From Phycisphaeraceae bacterium D3-23 (GTDB taxonomy: Bacteria > Planctomycetota > Phycisphaerae > Phycisphaerales > Phycisphaeraceae): a DNA stretch of 64,000 nt. This document shows, piece by piece, positions 9,023 through 18,046 of the stretch. A model generated the notes under the pieces. That model did not search any database and was not told the origin of the DNA. It saw only the letters and a list, made by a program, of their open reading frames with translations. The stretch lies in contig CP114179.1 in NCBI GenBank assembly GCA_039555135.1, positions 4,555,880 through 4,619,879 on the forward strand. The letters run 5' to 3'. Each line of letters starts with the position of its first letter. The stretch's first letter is position 1. A program made the translations under genes and the position numbers.

Positions 9023-10663
9023 ATGCCCACCATCACCATCGACGGCAAACCCTGCGACTTCGAGGGCAGCAAAAATATCCTCCAGGTCGCACTCGATAAC
9101 GGCATCGAGATCCCGCACTACTGCTACCACGACGGGCTCAGCGTCGCCGCCTCCTGCCGCATCTGCCTCGCCGAGGTCGCAAGCCCCAACCCCCGCAACG
9201 ACAACAAGGTCGAGCTGATCCCCAAGCTCATCCCGACCTGCCAGACGCCCGCCGCCGACGGCATGGAGGTCCACACCCAGAGCCCCAAGGCGATCGCCAA
9301 CCAAAAAGCGATCATGGAATACCTCCTCATTAACCACCCGCTCGACTGCCCTGTCTGCGACCAGGCCGGCGAGTGCCTGCTCCAGGACTACTCCTACAAG
9401 TACGGCAGCGGCGCATCACGCTTCGAAGAAAACAAGATCAAGCAGCCCAAGAAAGACATGGGCCCAACGATCCTGCTCTATTCCGACCGCTGCATCATGT
9501 GCTCGCGATGCGTCCGCTTCACGCAGGAAGTCACCGGCACCAACGAGATCGGCATCTTCGGGCGCGGCTCCTCCGAACAGATCGACATCTTCCCCGGCAA
9601 GCCGCTGGACAACGAGCTGGCGGGCAACGTCGTCGATATCTGCCCGGTCGGCGCGTTCCTCGATAAAGACTTCCTCATGTCGATGCGCGTCTGGAACCTG
9701 ACCAGCACCCCGAGCATCGACGGCATCACCGCGTCGGGCGACAACCTGATGCTTGAGCACAACGAGGGCACGATCTACCGCGTCAAGCCACGCACAAACC
9801 TCGACGTCAACCAATGGTGGACCAGCGACGAGATCCGCTACGGCTGGAAGTTCGTCCACTCGGAAGACCGCCTGACAAGCCCGTCGCTCCCCCCGGAAGG
9901 CGGGTCGGAGTTGGAGCAGCGTCGGCCGGTCGACTGGAACGAGGGGCTCAACGCGGCCGCGGCGGGGCTGCGGGACATCGCCGACCGCTTCGGCGCGGGG
10001 TCGCTCGCGCTGGTCGTGAGCCCGATGCTCACCTGCGAGGACGCGTACGAGCTTGCGCAGCTCGCCCGCGCAATCGACCCGAGCGCACACCTCGCCGTCG
10101 GCCCCGTGCCGTTCGAGGGCGAAGACAAGACCTTCCCCGGCAACTACACGATCTACGCTGAAAAAGCCCCCAACGCCCGCGGCGTCCGCCGAGCGCTCGG
10201 ACTCGTTACCGACAACGTGCTGGAGTTCGACCCGCTCGCCGAAAAATCCAGCGAGTTCTCCGCGCTTCTCCTCACCGGCAACTACGCCAGCAACTGGACC
10301 ACGCCCGGCATCGTGGACCTGGTCAAAGACAAGTTCTCCGTCGTGCTCGACACACTGCCCAGCGCGATTACGAATAGCGCCGATGTCCTGCTCCCGTCCG
10401 TTACCTGGGCCGAGAAGGCCGGCACGTTCGAGAACGTCAACAACCGCCTGCAGAGCTTCGGCCCCGCGGTCCCCGCCGTCGAGTTCGCCCGGCCCGAGGC
10501 GCAGATCGCGCTCGACCTGCTGCACTTCACGACCGATGCCCAACGCCGCGTCTACGACGCCGACCAGACCCGCGCCGCGATGGGCGGGGCGTTCACCACC
10601 GACGTCCACCCCCCGCCCGCCGCGCCCCAGGCCGCGAGCGACGTGCAGTACGTCGCGCTCTGA
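9023..10663 (+). CDS. nuoG: NADH-quinone oxidoreductase subunit G
   Basis: Iron-sulfur subunit of the complex I peripheral arm, 546 aa. The N-terminal [2Fe-2S] domain uses C34, C45, C48 and C73; the His-Cys3 [4Fe-4S] site is H105, C109, C112, C118; a further [4Fe-4S] set is C157, C160, C163, C207. The molybdopterin-oxidoreductase-like C-terminal part is much shorter than in E. coli NuoG (about 900 aa). The gene stands alone: its complex I partners are at 1-4.8 kb and 34.6-38.3 kb. The start agrees with the ferredoxin domain start, but no strong ribosome site is seen. Confidence 0.93.
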   Translation: MPTITIDGKPCDFEGSKNILQVALDNGIEIPHYCYHDGLSVAASCRICLAEVASPNPRNDNKVELIPKLIPTCQTPAADGMEVHTQSPKAIANQKAIMEYLLINHPLDCPVCDQAGECLLQDYSYKYGSGASRFEENKIKQPKKDMGPTILLYSDRCIMCSRCVRFTQEVTGTNEIGIFGRGSSEQIDIFPGKPLDNELAGNVVDICPVGAFLDKDFLMSMRVWNLTSTPSIDGITASGDNLMLEHNEGTIYRVKPRTNLDVNQWWTSDEIRYGWKFVHSEDRLTSPSLPPEGGSELEQRRPVDWNEGLNAAAAGLRDIADRFGAGSLALVVSPMLTCEDAYELAQLARAIDPSAHLAVGPVPFEGEDKTFPGNYTIYAEKAPNARGVRRALGLVTDNVLEFDPLAEKSSEFSALLLTGNYASNWTTPGIVDLVKDKFSVVLDTLPSAITNSADVLLPSVTWAEKAGTFENVNNRLQSFGPAVPAVEFARPEAQIALDLLHFTTDAQRRVYDADQTRAAMGGAFTTDVHPPPAAPQAASDVQYVAL

Positions 10664-10768
10664 CCCGTTTAGCCGTCGCCCATCGGGGCGCCGCATCGAG
10701 ACACGTCACGCAAACGCGCCGCCCATCGGGCGATGACTCACACAATGGATCGTTCAACGAAGGACGCC

Positions 10769-11221
10769 ATGACTCCGCACTTCCGCATTACGCTACTGCT
10801 CATCGCGGGCCTGTTCTTCCTCCCCGCCTGCGGCGCCAAAAAAACCACCGACCAGGGCGCGATCGACGCGTTTGTCGCGCAGTACGAAAAGGCATACAAA
10901 GCCAACGACCGCGGCGCGATCCTGAACCAGGTCGATTGGCCGGCCGTGAACGAAGAGCTGCGCGATTTCACGAAGGGCTATGTCTACCCGTACCTCGGGC
11001 AGGTGCCGCTGGAGTCGATCCAGGCCGTCGCGTACGAGCCGTCACCCGACGACCCAACGGAGCACGAAGGCAAGGCGATCATGCCCAGCCCTGAGCCGAC
11101 GCACCGTGTCGTGCTCACGTTTGAGCCGGCGGATGCGTACACCGACCCTGAGACGCTCGCTATCCTGATCGTCGAGCGCGACGGCAAAGTCCACCTCTGC
11201 GGGTGGTCGTTCGCGGACTAA
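10769..11221 (+). CDS. Hypothetical lipoprotein
   Basis: 150 aa from ATG 10769, preceded by AAGGAC. Signal peptide MTPHFRITLLLIAGLFFLPAC ends in lipobox LPAC. The mature part starts with DQGAIDAFVAQYEKAYKANDR, resembling the helical start of SnoaL/NTF2-like small proteins, but I cannot confirm the fold. It ends VERDGKVHLCGWSFAD. Upstream in-frame ATGs at 10733 and 10745 would place a hydrophilic stretch before the signal. No operon partner. Confidence 0.72.
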   Translation: MTPHFRITLLLIAGLFFLPACGAKKTTDQGAIDAFVAQYEKAYKANDRGAILNQVDWPAVNEELRDFTKGYVYPYLGQVPLESIQAVAYEPSPDDPTEHEGKAIMPSPEPTHRVVLTFEPADAYTDPETLAILIVERDGKVHLCGWSFAD

Positions 11222-11263
11222 GAGTGTTGCAAAGCGTGACGCGGCCGATGCGCCGGTGCGTGG

Positions 11264-11480
11264 TTAGCGGGCCATGTCTTCACGGAGCTGCGCGACCTGC
11301 GCCTCGCTGAGCCGGGCCGGGCGGTCCCAGACGTCGCTCAGCGACGGGGGCGGGCGTGTCGCGGTGGGACCAAGTAGGCTCGATGCTGCGGCGGGGGGTG
11401 CGTTCGGTCACGCAGCCGGTCGCGAGCGTGAGGGAGGCAAAGGCGAGCAGGGCGAGGGTGGTACGAATGATGCCTGACAT
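11264..11480 (-). CDS. Small lipoprotein with an apparent +1 frameshift
   Basis: The reading from ATG 11480 gives MSGIIRTTLALLAFASLTLATGC, a clear lipoprotein signal. In this frame the rest becomes Arg/Pro-rich nonsense. In the next frame the same DNA reads SLSDVWDRPARLSEAQVAQL and ends LREDMAR at the TAA at 11264-11266, which looks like real protein. The switch coincides with a run of six G (C on the coding strand) at 11393-11398; removing one base restores a ~71-aa protein. The same kind of C6 slip occurs in hflK. Function unknown. Confidence 0.6.
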
Positions 11481-11771
11481 TGATTCTCCAAACCCCCTTG
11501 CTTGCTTTCTCTGGCCACCCGCTTCATCGGCGCGGCCGGGATTCGGCTCCCAGCCGGTTTTGGGGTTGCCCATTTTATCGGCCCGGGGCCACAATTGAAA
11601 GACGTTCATAATCTTTTTAAGGTTACGGCAGCCAGCGGCCCTCCAGGGGCTTTCCAAGAGCTATCTGAGGGCCTCAGCGTGGGAATGGTCCAGTTTTCAG
11701 GTACAAAGCTTGATGGAAGCGTCGAATTCACGCGCTGGAGATGCCACCCGAACAGACCCCCATCCCCGGAC

Positions 11772-12734
11772 ATGCCTGGCCAGCCCCCGCTACAACCCGT
11801 GCTGTTTGACGCCGAGCAGGCCCATGAGCCCCCTGCGCGGGCTGCCCGCCGGAGAAGTTTGGACCCCCGGCCCGGGGTCCGGCTGTGCGTGCTGGGCAGC
11901 GGGTCGGGCGGCAACTGCACCGTCGTCCAGCTCACCGGGGCCGACGGCCAGCGCGACGCCGTCCTGCTCGACGCCGGTTTCGGCCCACGCCGCACGACCC
12001 GCAAACTCGCCGAGGCGGGGCTTGGCTTCGAAGACCTCCGCGCCGTCTGCGTGACGCACTTCGACCAGGACCACTTCAAGCCCTCGCTCATCAAGACCCT
12101 CGTCGCGTACGGCATCGCGCTCCACTGCCACCACTGGCACCTGCCCGACCTCAACAAAGTACGCGGTGCGCAAAAACTCTTCGACGCCGGGCTTGTCGAG
12201 CCGTTCGGCGACGGGCTCTTTGTCCCCGTCCCCGGCTTCACCGCGACGACCACCCGGCTCCAGCACGACCGCCAGGGCACGATCGGCTACCGGCTGTCCT
12301 CACGCTTCGGCGACGTCGGCTTCGCCACCGACCTGGGCCACGCCCCGGCCGCGCTCATCGACCACCTCGCCGGCGTCGACATCCTCTGCATCGAAAGCAA
12401 CTACGACGAACGCATGACCACCCAAAGCAGCCGGCCCGTCTGGGTCAACCGACGAAACCTCTCCGACTCCGGGCACCTGAGCAACGAACAATCCTTCGCG
12501 GCAGTGTGCGCAATCCGTGACCGCAGCCCGCACGGCAACCCGCGGCACGTCGTCCTGCTCCACCGCTCGTCGCAGTGCAACCACGCGACCAAAGTCCGGC
12601 GCGTCTTCGAGCGCGACCCGCAGATCGCCAAACGTACCACGCAGACCAACCAGCGCACCCGCACGCGCTGGATCAACCTGCGTCCCATGCACCAGGTCAA
12701 GCGCCGACAGCTCTGCCTCGCCACCGCCGTCTAG
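11772..12734 (+). CDS. MBL-fold metallo-hydrolase, YycJ/WalJ-like
   Basis: About 320 aa from ATG 11772; the open frame extends to 11502 but that part is not protein-like. The family core is VRLCVLGSGSGGNCTVVQL, then VLLDAGFG, then VCVTHFDQDHFK. The usual HxHxDH metal motif therefore reads HFDQDH, with Asp in place of the second His. Later features are GDVGFATDLGH and DILCIESNYDE, which match WalJ/YycJ-type MBL proteins. Some of that family act on nucleic acids; the substrate here is unknown. The C-terminus has an unusual Arg/Gln/Thr-rich tail after about residue 280. The start is uncertain because no good ribosome site is seen. Confidence 0.78.
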   Translation: MPGQPPLQPVLFDAEQAHEPPARAARRRSLDPRPGVRLCVLGSGSGGNCTVVQLTGADGQRDAVLLDAGFGPRRTTRKLAEAGLGFEDLRAVCVTHFDQDHFKPSLIKTLVAYGIALHCHHWHLPDLNKVRGAQKLFDAGLVEPFGDGLFVPVPGFTATTTRLQHDRQGTIGYRLSSRFGDVGFATDLGHAPAALIDHLAGVDILCIESNYDERMTTQSSRPVWVNRRNLSDSGHLSNEQSFAAVCAIRDRSPHGNPRHVVLLHRSSQCNHATKVRRVFERDPQIAKRTTQTNQRTRTRWINLRPMHQVKRRQLCLATAV

Positions 12735-12797
12735 CTCAAAGCGTAACGCGCCCCAGGCCGACGCTGAGTCCGCGAAGCGTCTGGTTCCTCCAAGGCC

Positions 12798-14135
12798 TCA
12801 CTCAAACATCGCCTCGAGCACGACATCCCGCACCGCCGTGCAGGGCAAGGCCTCCCCCGCTCGCCCCGCGCCGATCATCACGGGCTGAAGCTCCGGCGGG
12901 TTGTCCACCCGCCCGTGCGTCCCGCGCACGAGCGACGTATCGAGCGGGATCACATCCATCAACTGCCGAAACCCCAGCTTCTTCCGAAGCAGCTTCCACG
13001 CGATCGCGGGCTTCGACCTGTCCGTAAACAGCTCACGCGGGTCGTAGCCCGGCTTGCGGTGGATATCAACCGTCCGCGCAAAATCGGGCAGGTGAACCGG
13101 GCCGGCCGCGCCACTCCCGGGGGTGGGCCAGTAGTCGTAGGTAAACCAGTAGCCCGGGTCGGCGACCAGCACCGTCCGCCCCGCGCGTTCGTGGTCGATC
13201 GCCGTGGCGGTGCAGTGCGGGATGTCGGGGAGCGCGACGCCGGCATCGTGGTACACATGCGCGACCTGATGGTCCGCCACCGCAAACGCGCGCGAGGCCC
13301 CGGCATCGAGGAGTTCGCTATCGCCCTCAAGCCGGGTCGCCAGCAACCCCGCATTGCGCAGATGCCGATTCACCGCAATCGCGCCGTCACCGGCTACGCA
13401 GTCTTCGATGCCGTACTCGCTGACGATGATGACTTTCGTATCGCGTCCGTGGAAGTAATCGATCAGATCGCCGACCACCGCGTCGACCTCCGCGACGTGC
13501 TGCGGGATATCCGAGTGCGAAGGCCCGAGCTTCTGCAAGCCATAGTCCAGGTGCGGCAGATAGCACAGCGTCAGCGTCGGGCCGTACTTCGCATGCGCGA
13601 GCTTCGTCGCCTCGGCGATCCATCGCGTCGATGCGATGTCCGCCATCGGCCCCCAGAACTTGAACAGCGGGAACATGCCGAGCCCCTCGGAAGTAGACGC
13701 CTGTAGTTCATCGCGCAGGTCGGCGGGGTGCGAATAGCAGTCGGGGACCTTGCGGCCATCGGCCTTGTACTGCGGACGCGGCGTCACCGACCAGTCGGCC
13801 GACGAGTACATGTTGTACCACCAGAACATATTCAGGCAGGTCGTCGAGGCGTCACGTTTTCGTGCGGTTTCCCAGACCTTCTCGCCGTGGACCAGCTTAT
13901 TGGACTGCTTCCAGAACTGGACTTCCTGCTGGGCGTGGTTGAACCAGCCGTTGCCGACGATGCCGTGCCCGGAGACGGGGAGCCCCGTGAGCATGGACGA
14001 CTGCACCGAGCACGTCACGGCCGGGAGCACCGGCGTCAGCGTCGCGTGGTCGCCCAGCGCATGGATGCGCGGCGCATGCGCCAATAGCGAAGGCGACAAC
14101 CCCACCACATTCAAGACCGCAACAGCGTTTGGCAT
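12798..14135 (-). CDS. eboF: EboF-like alkaline phosphatase-superfamily hydrolase
   Basis: 445 aa, type I phosphodiesterase / nucleotide pyrophosphatase fold. The N-terminus MPNAVAVLNVVGLSPSLL leads to the nucleophile region LPAVTCSVQSSMLTG (near residue 40) and GLPVSGHGIVGNGWF. Metal ligands are likely in VSEYGIED near residue 235 and DHQVAHVY near 290. In cyanobacteria and Pseudomonas a member of this family is the last gene of the ebo (edb) cluster. Here it follows eboE and eboC on the same strand, which is the main reason for the name. Substrate unknown. It has no signal peptide. Confidence 0.78.
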   Translation of the reverse strand: MPNAVAVLNVVGLSPSLLAHAPRIHALGDHATLTPVLPAVTCSVQSSMLTGLPVSGHGIVGNGWFNHAQQEVQFWKQSNKLVHGEKVWETARKRDASTTCLNMFWWYNMYSSADWSVTPRPQYKADGRKVPDCYSHPADLRDELQASTSEGLGMFPLFKFWGPMADIASTRWIAEATKLAHAKYGPTLTLCYLPHLDYGLQKLGPSHSDIPQHVAEVDAVVGDLIDYFHGRDTKVIIVSEYGIEDCVAGDGAIAVNRHLRNAGLLATRLEGDSELLDAGASRAFAVADHQVAHVYHDAGVALPDIPHCTATAIDHERAGRTVLVADPGYWFTYDYWPTPGSGAAGPVHLPDFARTVDIHRKPGYDPRELFTDRSKPAIAWKLLRKKLGFRQLMDVIPLDTSLVRGTHGRVDNPPELQPVMIGAGRAGEALPCTAVRDVVLEAMFE

Positions 14136-14147
14136 GGGCAGATTGTA

Positions 14148-14238
14148 GTTAGCCGCCGCGTCACACGCGGCGGGATTCCCCTTAGCCGTCGCCGCCGCGG
14201 CGACGCGCAGTCTCCCCCGTGTATGACGCGGCGGTTAC
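14148..14238. repeat. Palindromic element between eboC and eboF
   Basis: Arms of the form GTTAGCCGCCGCGTCACACG (14148-14167) and its near-complement ending GGCGGTTAC (14219-14238) enclose a further GCCGTCGCCGCCGCGGCGACG hairpin core. The right arm includes the eboC stop codon (14235-14237). The same arm sequence recurs in inverse at about 59588-59610. Confidence 0.65.
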
Positions 14239-15077
14239 GACCCCGCGATCCGCCGATGCCCGAGCTTCGTCAGCCCCGCACACCCCACACACACCAGCGA
14301 CGCCGGCCAAAGCCCCATCAACACCAGCCACAACGCATCCAGCAACGGCATCGCCGCGATCATGTTCATGATGGTCTTTGGGCCATCGAACCATCTCCGA
14401 CATCTCGGGTCGGCTTCCCGGCGGGCCGCGGCCGAGATAAGACCCGTGTATGCAAACGCGGGTATCGCTACGCCGACCACAACGAGCCAGAACGCCAGGA
14501 CGGCCTTCGGTAACGACTCATGGATGGGCAGTGGTACGAAGGCCAACGCTGCGCAGGTCAGTACAAGCAGCGACCGGCAGGCCCCCATAAGCATGACAGT
14601 AAGCGCAGATTTCTGGTGCAAGATGTTGTAAAGAAACACTATCACGACCAGACCTAATGCCAGGAGGACGGCAGGGCTCAGGAATAGTTTTGCACCGTTC
14701 GCTTGACTGAGTCGATCGGTGAGCACGACACATGCAAGGCCCAGCAGCAGCATAAACACCGCAAGTGCTCTGGCCGCCGGGATGCTGATACGGCCCGATG
14801 GGATGGGCCTGCCGGGGCGCTCAAGCGCATCCACATCGCGATCGATATAGTCGTTCATCACCATCCCGCCGCTATAAATCAGACTCATGGCGAGCGCGGC
14901 GAGGACGCCAATCCCCGAGAGGTAGTACCAATTCTCGAAGAAGACCGGAGCGTCTTCGCCGAGGCCAGAGGTGAGCATGGCGGCATAATTGCCCGCCAAC
15001 CAGCCCATCCACGTGTTGCTCCACACCGTCGGCAGGTTCGACACGCGCATCAATTCAAGCAGGGCGCGGAACTTCAT
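14235..15077 (-). CDS. eboC: EboC-like UbiA-family prenyltransferase
   Basis: 280 aa, about eight hydrophobic segments. The UbiA aspartate motif is present as NDYIDRDVDALERPGRPIPSG (residues ~75-95), the magnesium/prenyl diphosphate site. The second Asp-rich motif usual in UbiA enzymes is not obvious. The gene sits between eboE and eboF, and the start overlaps the eboE stop by 4 bp (ATGA), so the two are translationally coupled. That context fits EboC rather than a quinone or heme prenyltransferase. The middle of the gene (about 14420-14760) is less GC-rich than its surroundings. Confidence 0.82.
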   Translation of the reverse strand: MKFRALLELMRVSNLPTVWSNTWMGWLAGNYAAMLTSGLGEDAPVFFENWYYLSGIGVLAALAMSLIYSGGMVMNDYIDRDVDALERPGRPIPSGRISIPAARALAVFMLLLGLACVVLTDRLSQANGAKLFLSPAVLLALGLVVIVFLYNILHQKSALTVMLMGACRSLLVLTCAALAFVPLPIHESLPKAVLAFWLVVVGVAIPAFAYTGLISAAARREADPRCRRWFDGPKTIMNMIAAMPLLDALWLVLMGLWPASLVCVGCAGLTKLGHRRIAGS

Positions 15078-16315
15078 GCGGGTTCGGCTCCGTCACGTAC
15101 CCAAGCCAGCTCGTCCGCAATCCCCTCGGCCAGCGTGTCCCGCTTCAACGCCTCGGGCAGCACACCCCACGCGTACGTCTCGACCTCGTAATGGTTCACG
15201 TGGTCGGCGCGACTGCCGGCGGATTGTCGGCCGAGTTGGCGCAGGCAATCCAACACATCACTCCGCGTCGTTTCGATGGCTCCGAAACGTTCGAGGTACA
15301 CCGGGACGTGGAAATGCACACGCCACTCGCCGCGCGGCTCGTCATTGACGGATTCGACCGCCGCGATCGCGTCGGGCAGGTCGGCGTAGAACGCGGTCTC
15401 GCCATACGCGTAGCGGATCGAGGTCTGGTGCTGGTAGCGGTCTTCGCACAGCGACTTGAGCTGCGCGAGAGCATCGTCGCGCTCGGCACCCACAAGTGCA
15501 TCGAACGGGACACGAACGGCGCTGCTGAGCTGTACCTTGCCGATGCGGAGCCCGGCCTGGGCGTAGGCCCGGAGTGCCTCAACCTGCGGCTCGAACATCA
15601 CGGCCGAGTGGCATACATCATGACACACACGCAGGTAGCCGCGGATCGTCTCGTCATCCGGCGTGCCCAGCAGGTAACGCTCGAAAAAGTCCGCCATGCC
15701 GGGCGCAGTATCGATACAGCAGCCGGGCTCGGGCTCGAGGTCGATGTGGATGCACTTGCCGGTGTCGAGCTCGATGCGGGCGAGGTAGTGCGTGAGGTCG
15801 GTGAGCTGCGCGGCGCATTGCCTGGCGAAGTCGGGGTCGAGCGTTGCGGGGGTCTCCAGGTTGTGCCGGAGCCCACCCTCTACGGGCCAGCCCAGCGGGA
15901 GGGTCGAGATGCTGCCCTCTGCAGCGTCGTCGGGCAAGAGCTCGCTCAGGATCGTCGCGAGCGCCAGCGTGTAGTCGTAGCGTTCGCGCACCGCCCAGGT
16001 CGGTTGGTAGACCTTTGTCTTGACACGGGGCTGGTGGAAGTCGCTGAACGGGAAGCCGTTGAGCGTGTAGGGCAAGAGCCCTTGGTCGAACATCCACTTG
16101 CGCAGGTCGGCGATCGCGCCGGGCTGCGCGAGCGCCTGCGCGGCCGCGTCGAAGGCGAACCAAAGCCCGACGCCCATCGGCGACTCGGGGGAGAAGCGGC
16201 GTTTGACCGGCAGGGCGTGCGCAAGGAGGTTGGCACGCACGGCGTCGAGGGTGACGCCGGCATGGACGTTGGTGCAGTAGCCGAGGATGGTGCCGGGGCC
16301 GAGCGTGGGGTGCAT
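15074..16315 (-). CDS. eboE: Metabolite traffic protein EboE (xylose isomerase-like TIM barrel)
   Basis: 413 aa from ATG 16315 (another ATG at 16345 adds ten residues). Family text is strong: LGYCTNVHAG near the start, PMGVGLWF, LPYTLNGFPFSDFHQPRVKTKVYQPTW near residue 100, RYDYTLALATILSELLP, and SISTLPLGWP. The middle carries IHIDLEPEPGCCID and VCHDVCHSAVMFE, metal-ligand-like residues of a TIM barrel. In other bacteria the Ebo proteins are linked to export of a precursor metabolite across the inner membrane. First gene of eboE-eboC-eboF; divergent from hemB. Confidence 0.88.
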   Translation of the reverse strand: MHPTLGPGTILGYCTNVHAGVTLDAVRANLLAHALPVKRRFSPESPMGVGLWFAFDAAAQALAQPGAIADLRKWMFDQGLLPYTLNGFPFSDFHQPRVKTKVYQPTWAVRERYDYTLALATILSELLPDDAAEGSISTLPLGWPVEGGLRHNLETPATLDPDFARQCAAQLTDLTHYLARIELDTGKCIHIDLEPEPGCCIDTAPGMADFFERYLLGTPDDETIRGYLRVCHDVCHSAVMFEPQVEALRAYAQAGLRIGKVQLSSAVRVPFDALVGAERDDALAQLKSLCEDRYQHQTSIRYAYGETAFYADLPDAIAAVESVNDEPRGEWRVHFHVPVYLERFGAIETTRSDVLDCLRQLGRQSAGSRADHVNHYEVETYAWGVLPEALKRDTLAEGIADELAWVRDGAEPA

Positions 16316-16389
16316 GATTGAAGTGTAACCGCCGAATGCGTGCATGGGGCCAGCCGATCGATGTGGGTCGCCGGTGCTAAACTACGCAG

Positions 16390-17417
16390 ATGCCTGACGC
16401 TCTTGATCCCGAGCCGCTTGACCTGCCCAGCCGTCCGCGCCGCAACCGCCGTTCGCCCGCGATCCGTGGGCTGGTGCGTGAGACGACGCTTGCCGTGTCG
16501 CAACTGATCTACCCGATGTTTGTCCACGACAAGGCCGACGCGCCGATCGACGCGATGCCGGGGCAGACGTCCTGGTCGCTCGACGGGCTGGTGGATGAGG
16601 TGGGGCGGGCGCAGGCGCTGGGGGTCGCGGCGGTGCTGCTGTTCGCCAAGTGCCCGGCCGCGCTGAAAACCCCGGCCGGCGACGAGGCGCACAACCCCGA
16701 CGGGCTCATGCAGCGCGCAGTGCGCGCGGTCAAGCGGGGGCACCGCGACATGTGCGTGATGACGGATGTCGCGCTGGACCCGTACAGCAGCGATGGCCAC
16801 GACGGGCTCGTGTCGGACACCGGCGAGGTGCTCAACGACGCGTCGATTGAAGTGCTGTGCGCGCAATCCGTCTCGCACGCCGAGGCCGGGGCCGACGTGG
16901 TGGCGCCCAGCGACATGATGGACGGCAGGGTCGGCGCGATCCGCAACGCGCTCGACGGCGCAGGGTTTACGAACACCGGCATCATGAGCTACACCGCGAA
17001 GTACGCCTCATCCTTCTACGGCCCGTTCCGCGGCGCACTGGACTCCGCGCCCCAGCAATCGACGGCCGGCAAAGTCATCCCCGGCGATAAGTCGACGTAC
17101 CAGATGGACCCGGCCAACGCGCGCGCGAGGCGCTGCGCGAGCTGGACCTGGATACCGAGGAGGGTGCCGACATCGTGCTGGTCAAGCCGGCGGGGCCTTA
17201 CCTCGATGTGATCCACCGGCTGCGCGGCGCGACGGACCTGCCGATCGCGGCGTACCAGGTGAGCGGCGAGTATGTGATGATTAAAGCCGCTGCGGCGGGG
17301 GGCTACCTCGACGAGCGGGCGGTCGTGATGGAGACGTTGCTCGGTATCCGCCGGGCGGGCGCCGATATGATCCTGACATACTTCGCGCCGCAGGTCGCGG
17401 CGTGGCTGAATGAGTAG
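16390..17417 (+). CDS. hemB: Delta-aminolevulinic acid dehydratase (porphobilinogen synthase), frameshifted
   Basis: Condenses two 5-aminolevulinate molecules in tetrapyrrole synthesis. The first frame runs from ATG 16390 through the barrel ([69 protein letters not shown]). There it leaves frame at a GC repeat, 17119-17127. The continuation ([30 protein letters not shown], then [16 protein letters not shown]) is in another frame to the TAG at 17415. Two extra bases in the GC run (or one missing) explain this. Since hemB is normally required, a consensus error is likelier than a pseudogene. The conserved Schiff-base lysines fall in YTAKY and LVKPA. The stop lies at the edge of a palindromic element. 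Confidence 0.88.
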
Positions 17418-17586
17418 GGTGGGTGGGGCAAGTCCGCGAACGATACCCACCGAAGACCACAGAGCACGAAGCGTTAGCGAGTGTCTGGCTCACGGGGCAT
17501 CATCACTTGTTCACGCTTCGTGCGCTGACCAACCCACCCGACGGGTTCGGTGAAAATCGCCCACGGACTCGCTGCACCCACCCTAC
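17414..17586. repeat. Nested palindromic element between hemB and the fmdB-like gene
   Basis: Outer arms GTAGGGTGGGTGGGGCAAGT (from 17414) and the inverse ending CTGCACCCACCCTAC (17586). An inner pair GCACGAAGCG / CGCTTCGTGC lies within. The left arm contains the hemB stop TAG (17415-17417). A one-arm copy is at 62595-62633 and an inner-arm copy (GAGCACGAAGCGTAAGCGAG) at 41251-41272. Confidence 0.75.
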
Positions 17587-17604
17587 GAAGACATGGAGAT
17601 TGTT

Positions 17605-17928
17605 ATGCCGGTTTATGTCTACGAAGTGGTCCGTGACGATGCCCCCGACGGGCTGGCGGGGCATCGGTTCGAGGTGGTGCAGGGGATCAAAGAGCCGGCG
17701 CTCTCGGCCCACCCGGTCACGGGGCAGCCGGTGCGGAGGGTGGTTCAGCCGATCGCGCTGGCGGGGATGCACAGCGACCTCAAGACGGCGGGGAAGCTGG
17801 AAGAAAAAAACCTCGCCCGCCACGGGTTTGCGAAGTACATCAAGGTCGGCGACGCCACGTACGAAAAGATGGTGGGTGATGGGCCCGACCGGCTGTCGGC
17901 GGAAGAGCTGCAAGAGCGGGATCGCTAA
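17605..17928 (+). CDS. FmdB-like small protein lacking all zinc-binding cysteines
   Basis: 107 aa, start ATG 17605 with GGAGA upstream. The N-terminus MPVYVYEVV...GHRFEVVQGIKEPAL...VRRVV lines up with the FmdB/zinc-ribbon regulatory family (MPxYEYxCxxCGHxFE...CPxCGGxVRR). All four Cys positions are replaced and the whole protein has no cysteine. The C-terminal half is charged and probably helical (KTAGKLEEKNLARHGF, AEELQERDR). Function unknown. A long inverted repeat follows 29 bp after its stop. Confidence 0.7.
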   Translation: MPVYVYEVVRDDAPDGLAGHRFEVVQGIKEPALSAHPVTGQPVRRVVQPIALAGMHSDLKTAGKLEEKNLARHGFAKYIKVGDATYEKMVGDGPDRLSAEELQERDR

Positions 17929-17957
17929 GCACCTATTGAACCAACGGTCAGCGTGGG

Positions 17958-18034
17958 ACAGCCGGCGGCCTACGGACGACGGTCATGCCGCTTGTCCTGA
18001 CGCAAACGTCCGGCGTCCGTAGGCCGCCGGCTGT
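17958..18034. terminator. 21-bp-arm inverted repeat between convergent genes
   Basis: Arms ACAGCCGGCGGCCTACGGACG (17958-17978) and its exact complement (18014-18034) with a 35-nt loop. It lies between the stops of the fmdB-like gene (+) and hflK (-), so it could stop transcription from both sides; there is no U-tract. It may equally be a mobile palindromic repeat. Confidence 0.6.
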
Positions 18035-18046
18035 AAGGGAGTACAA

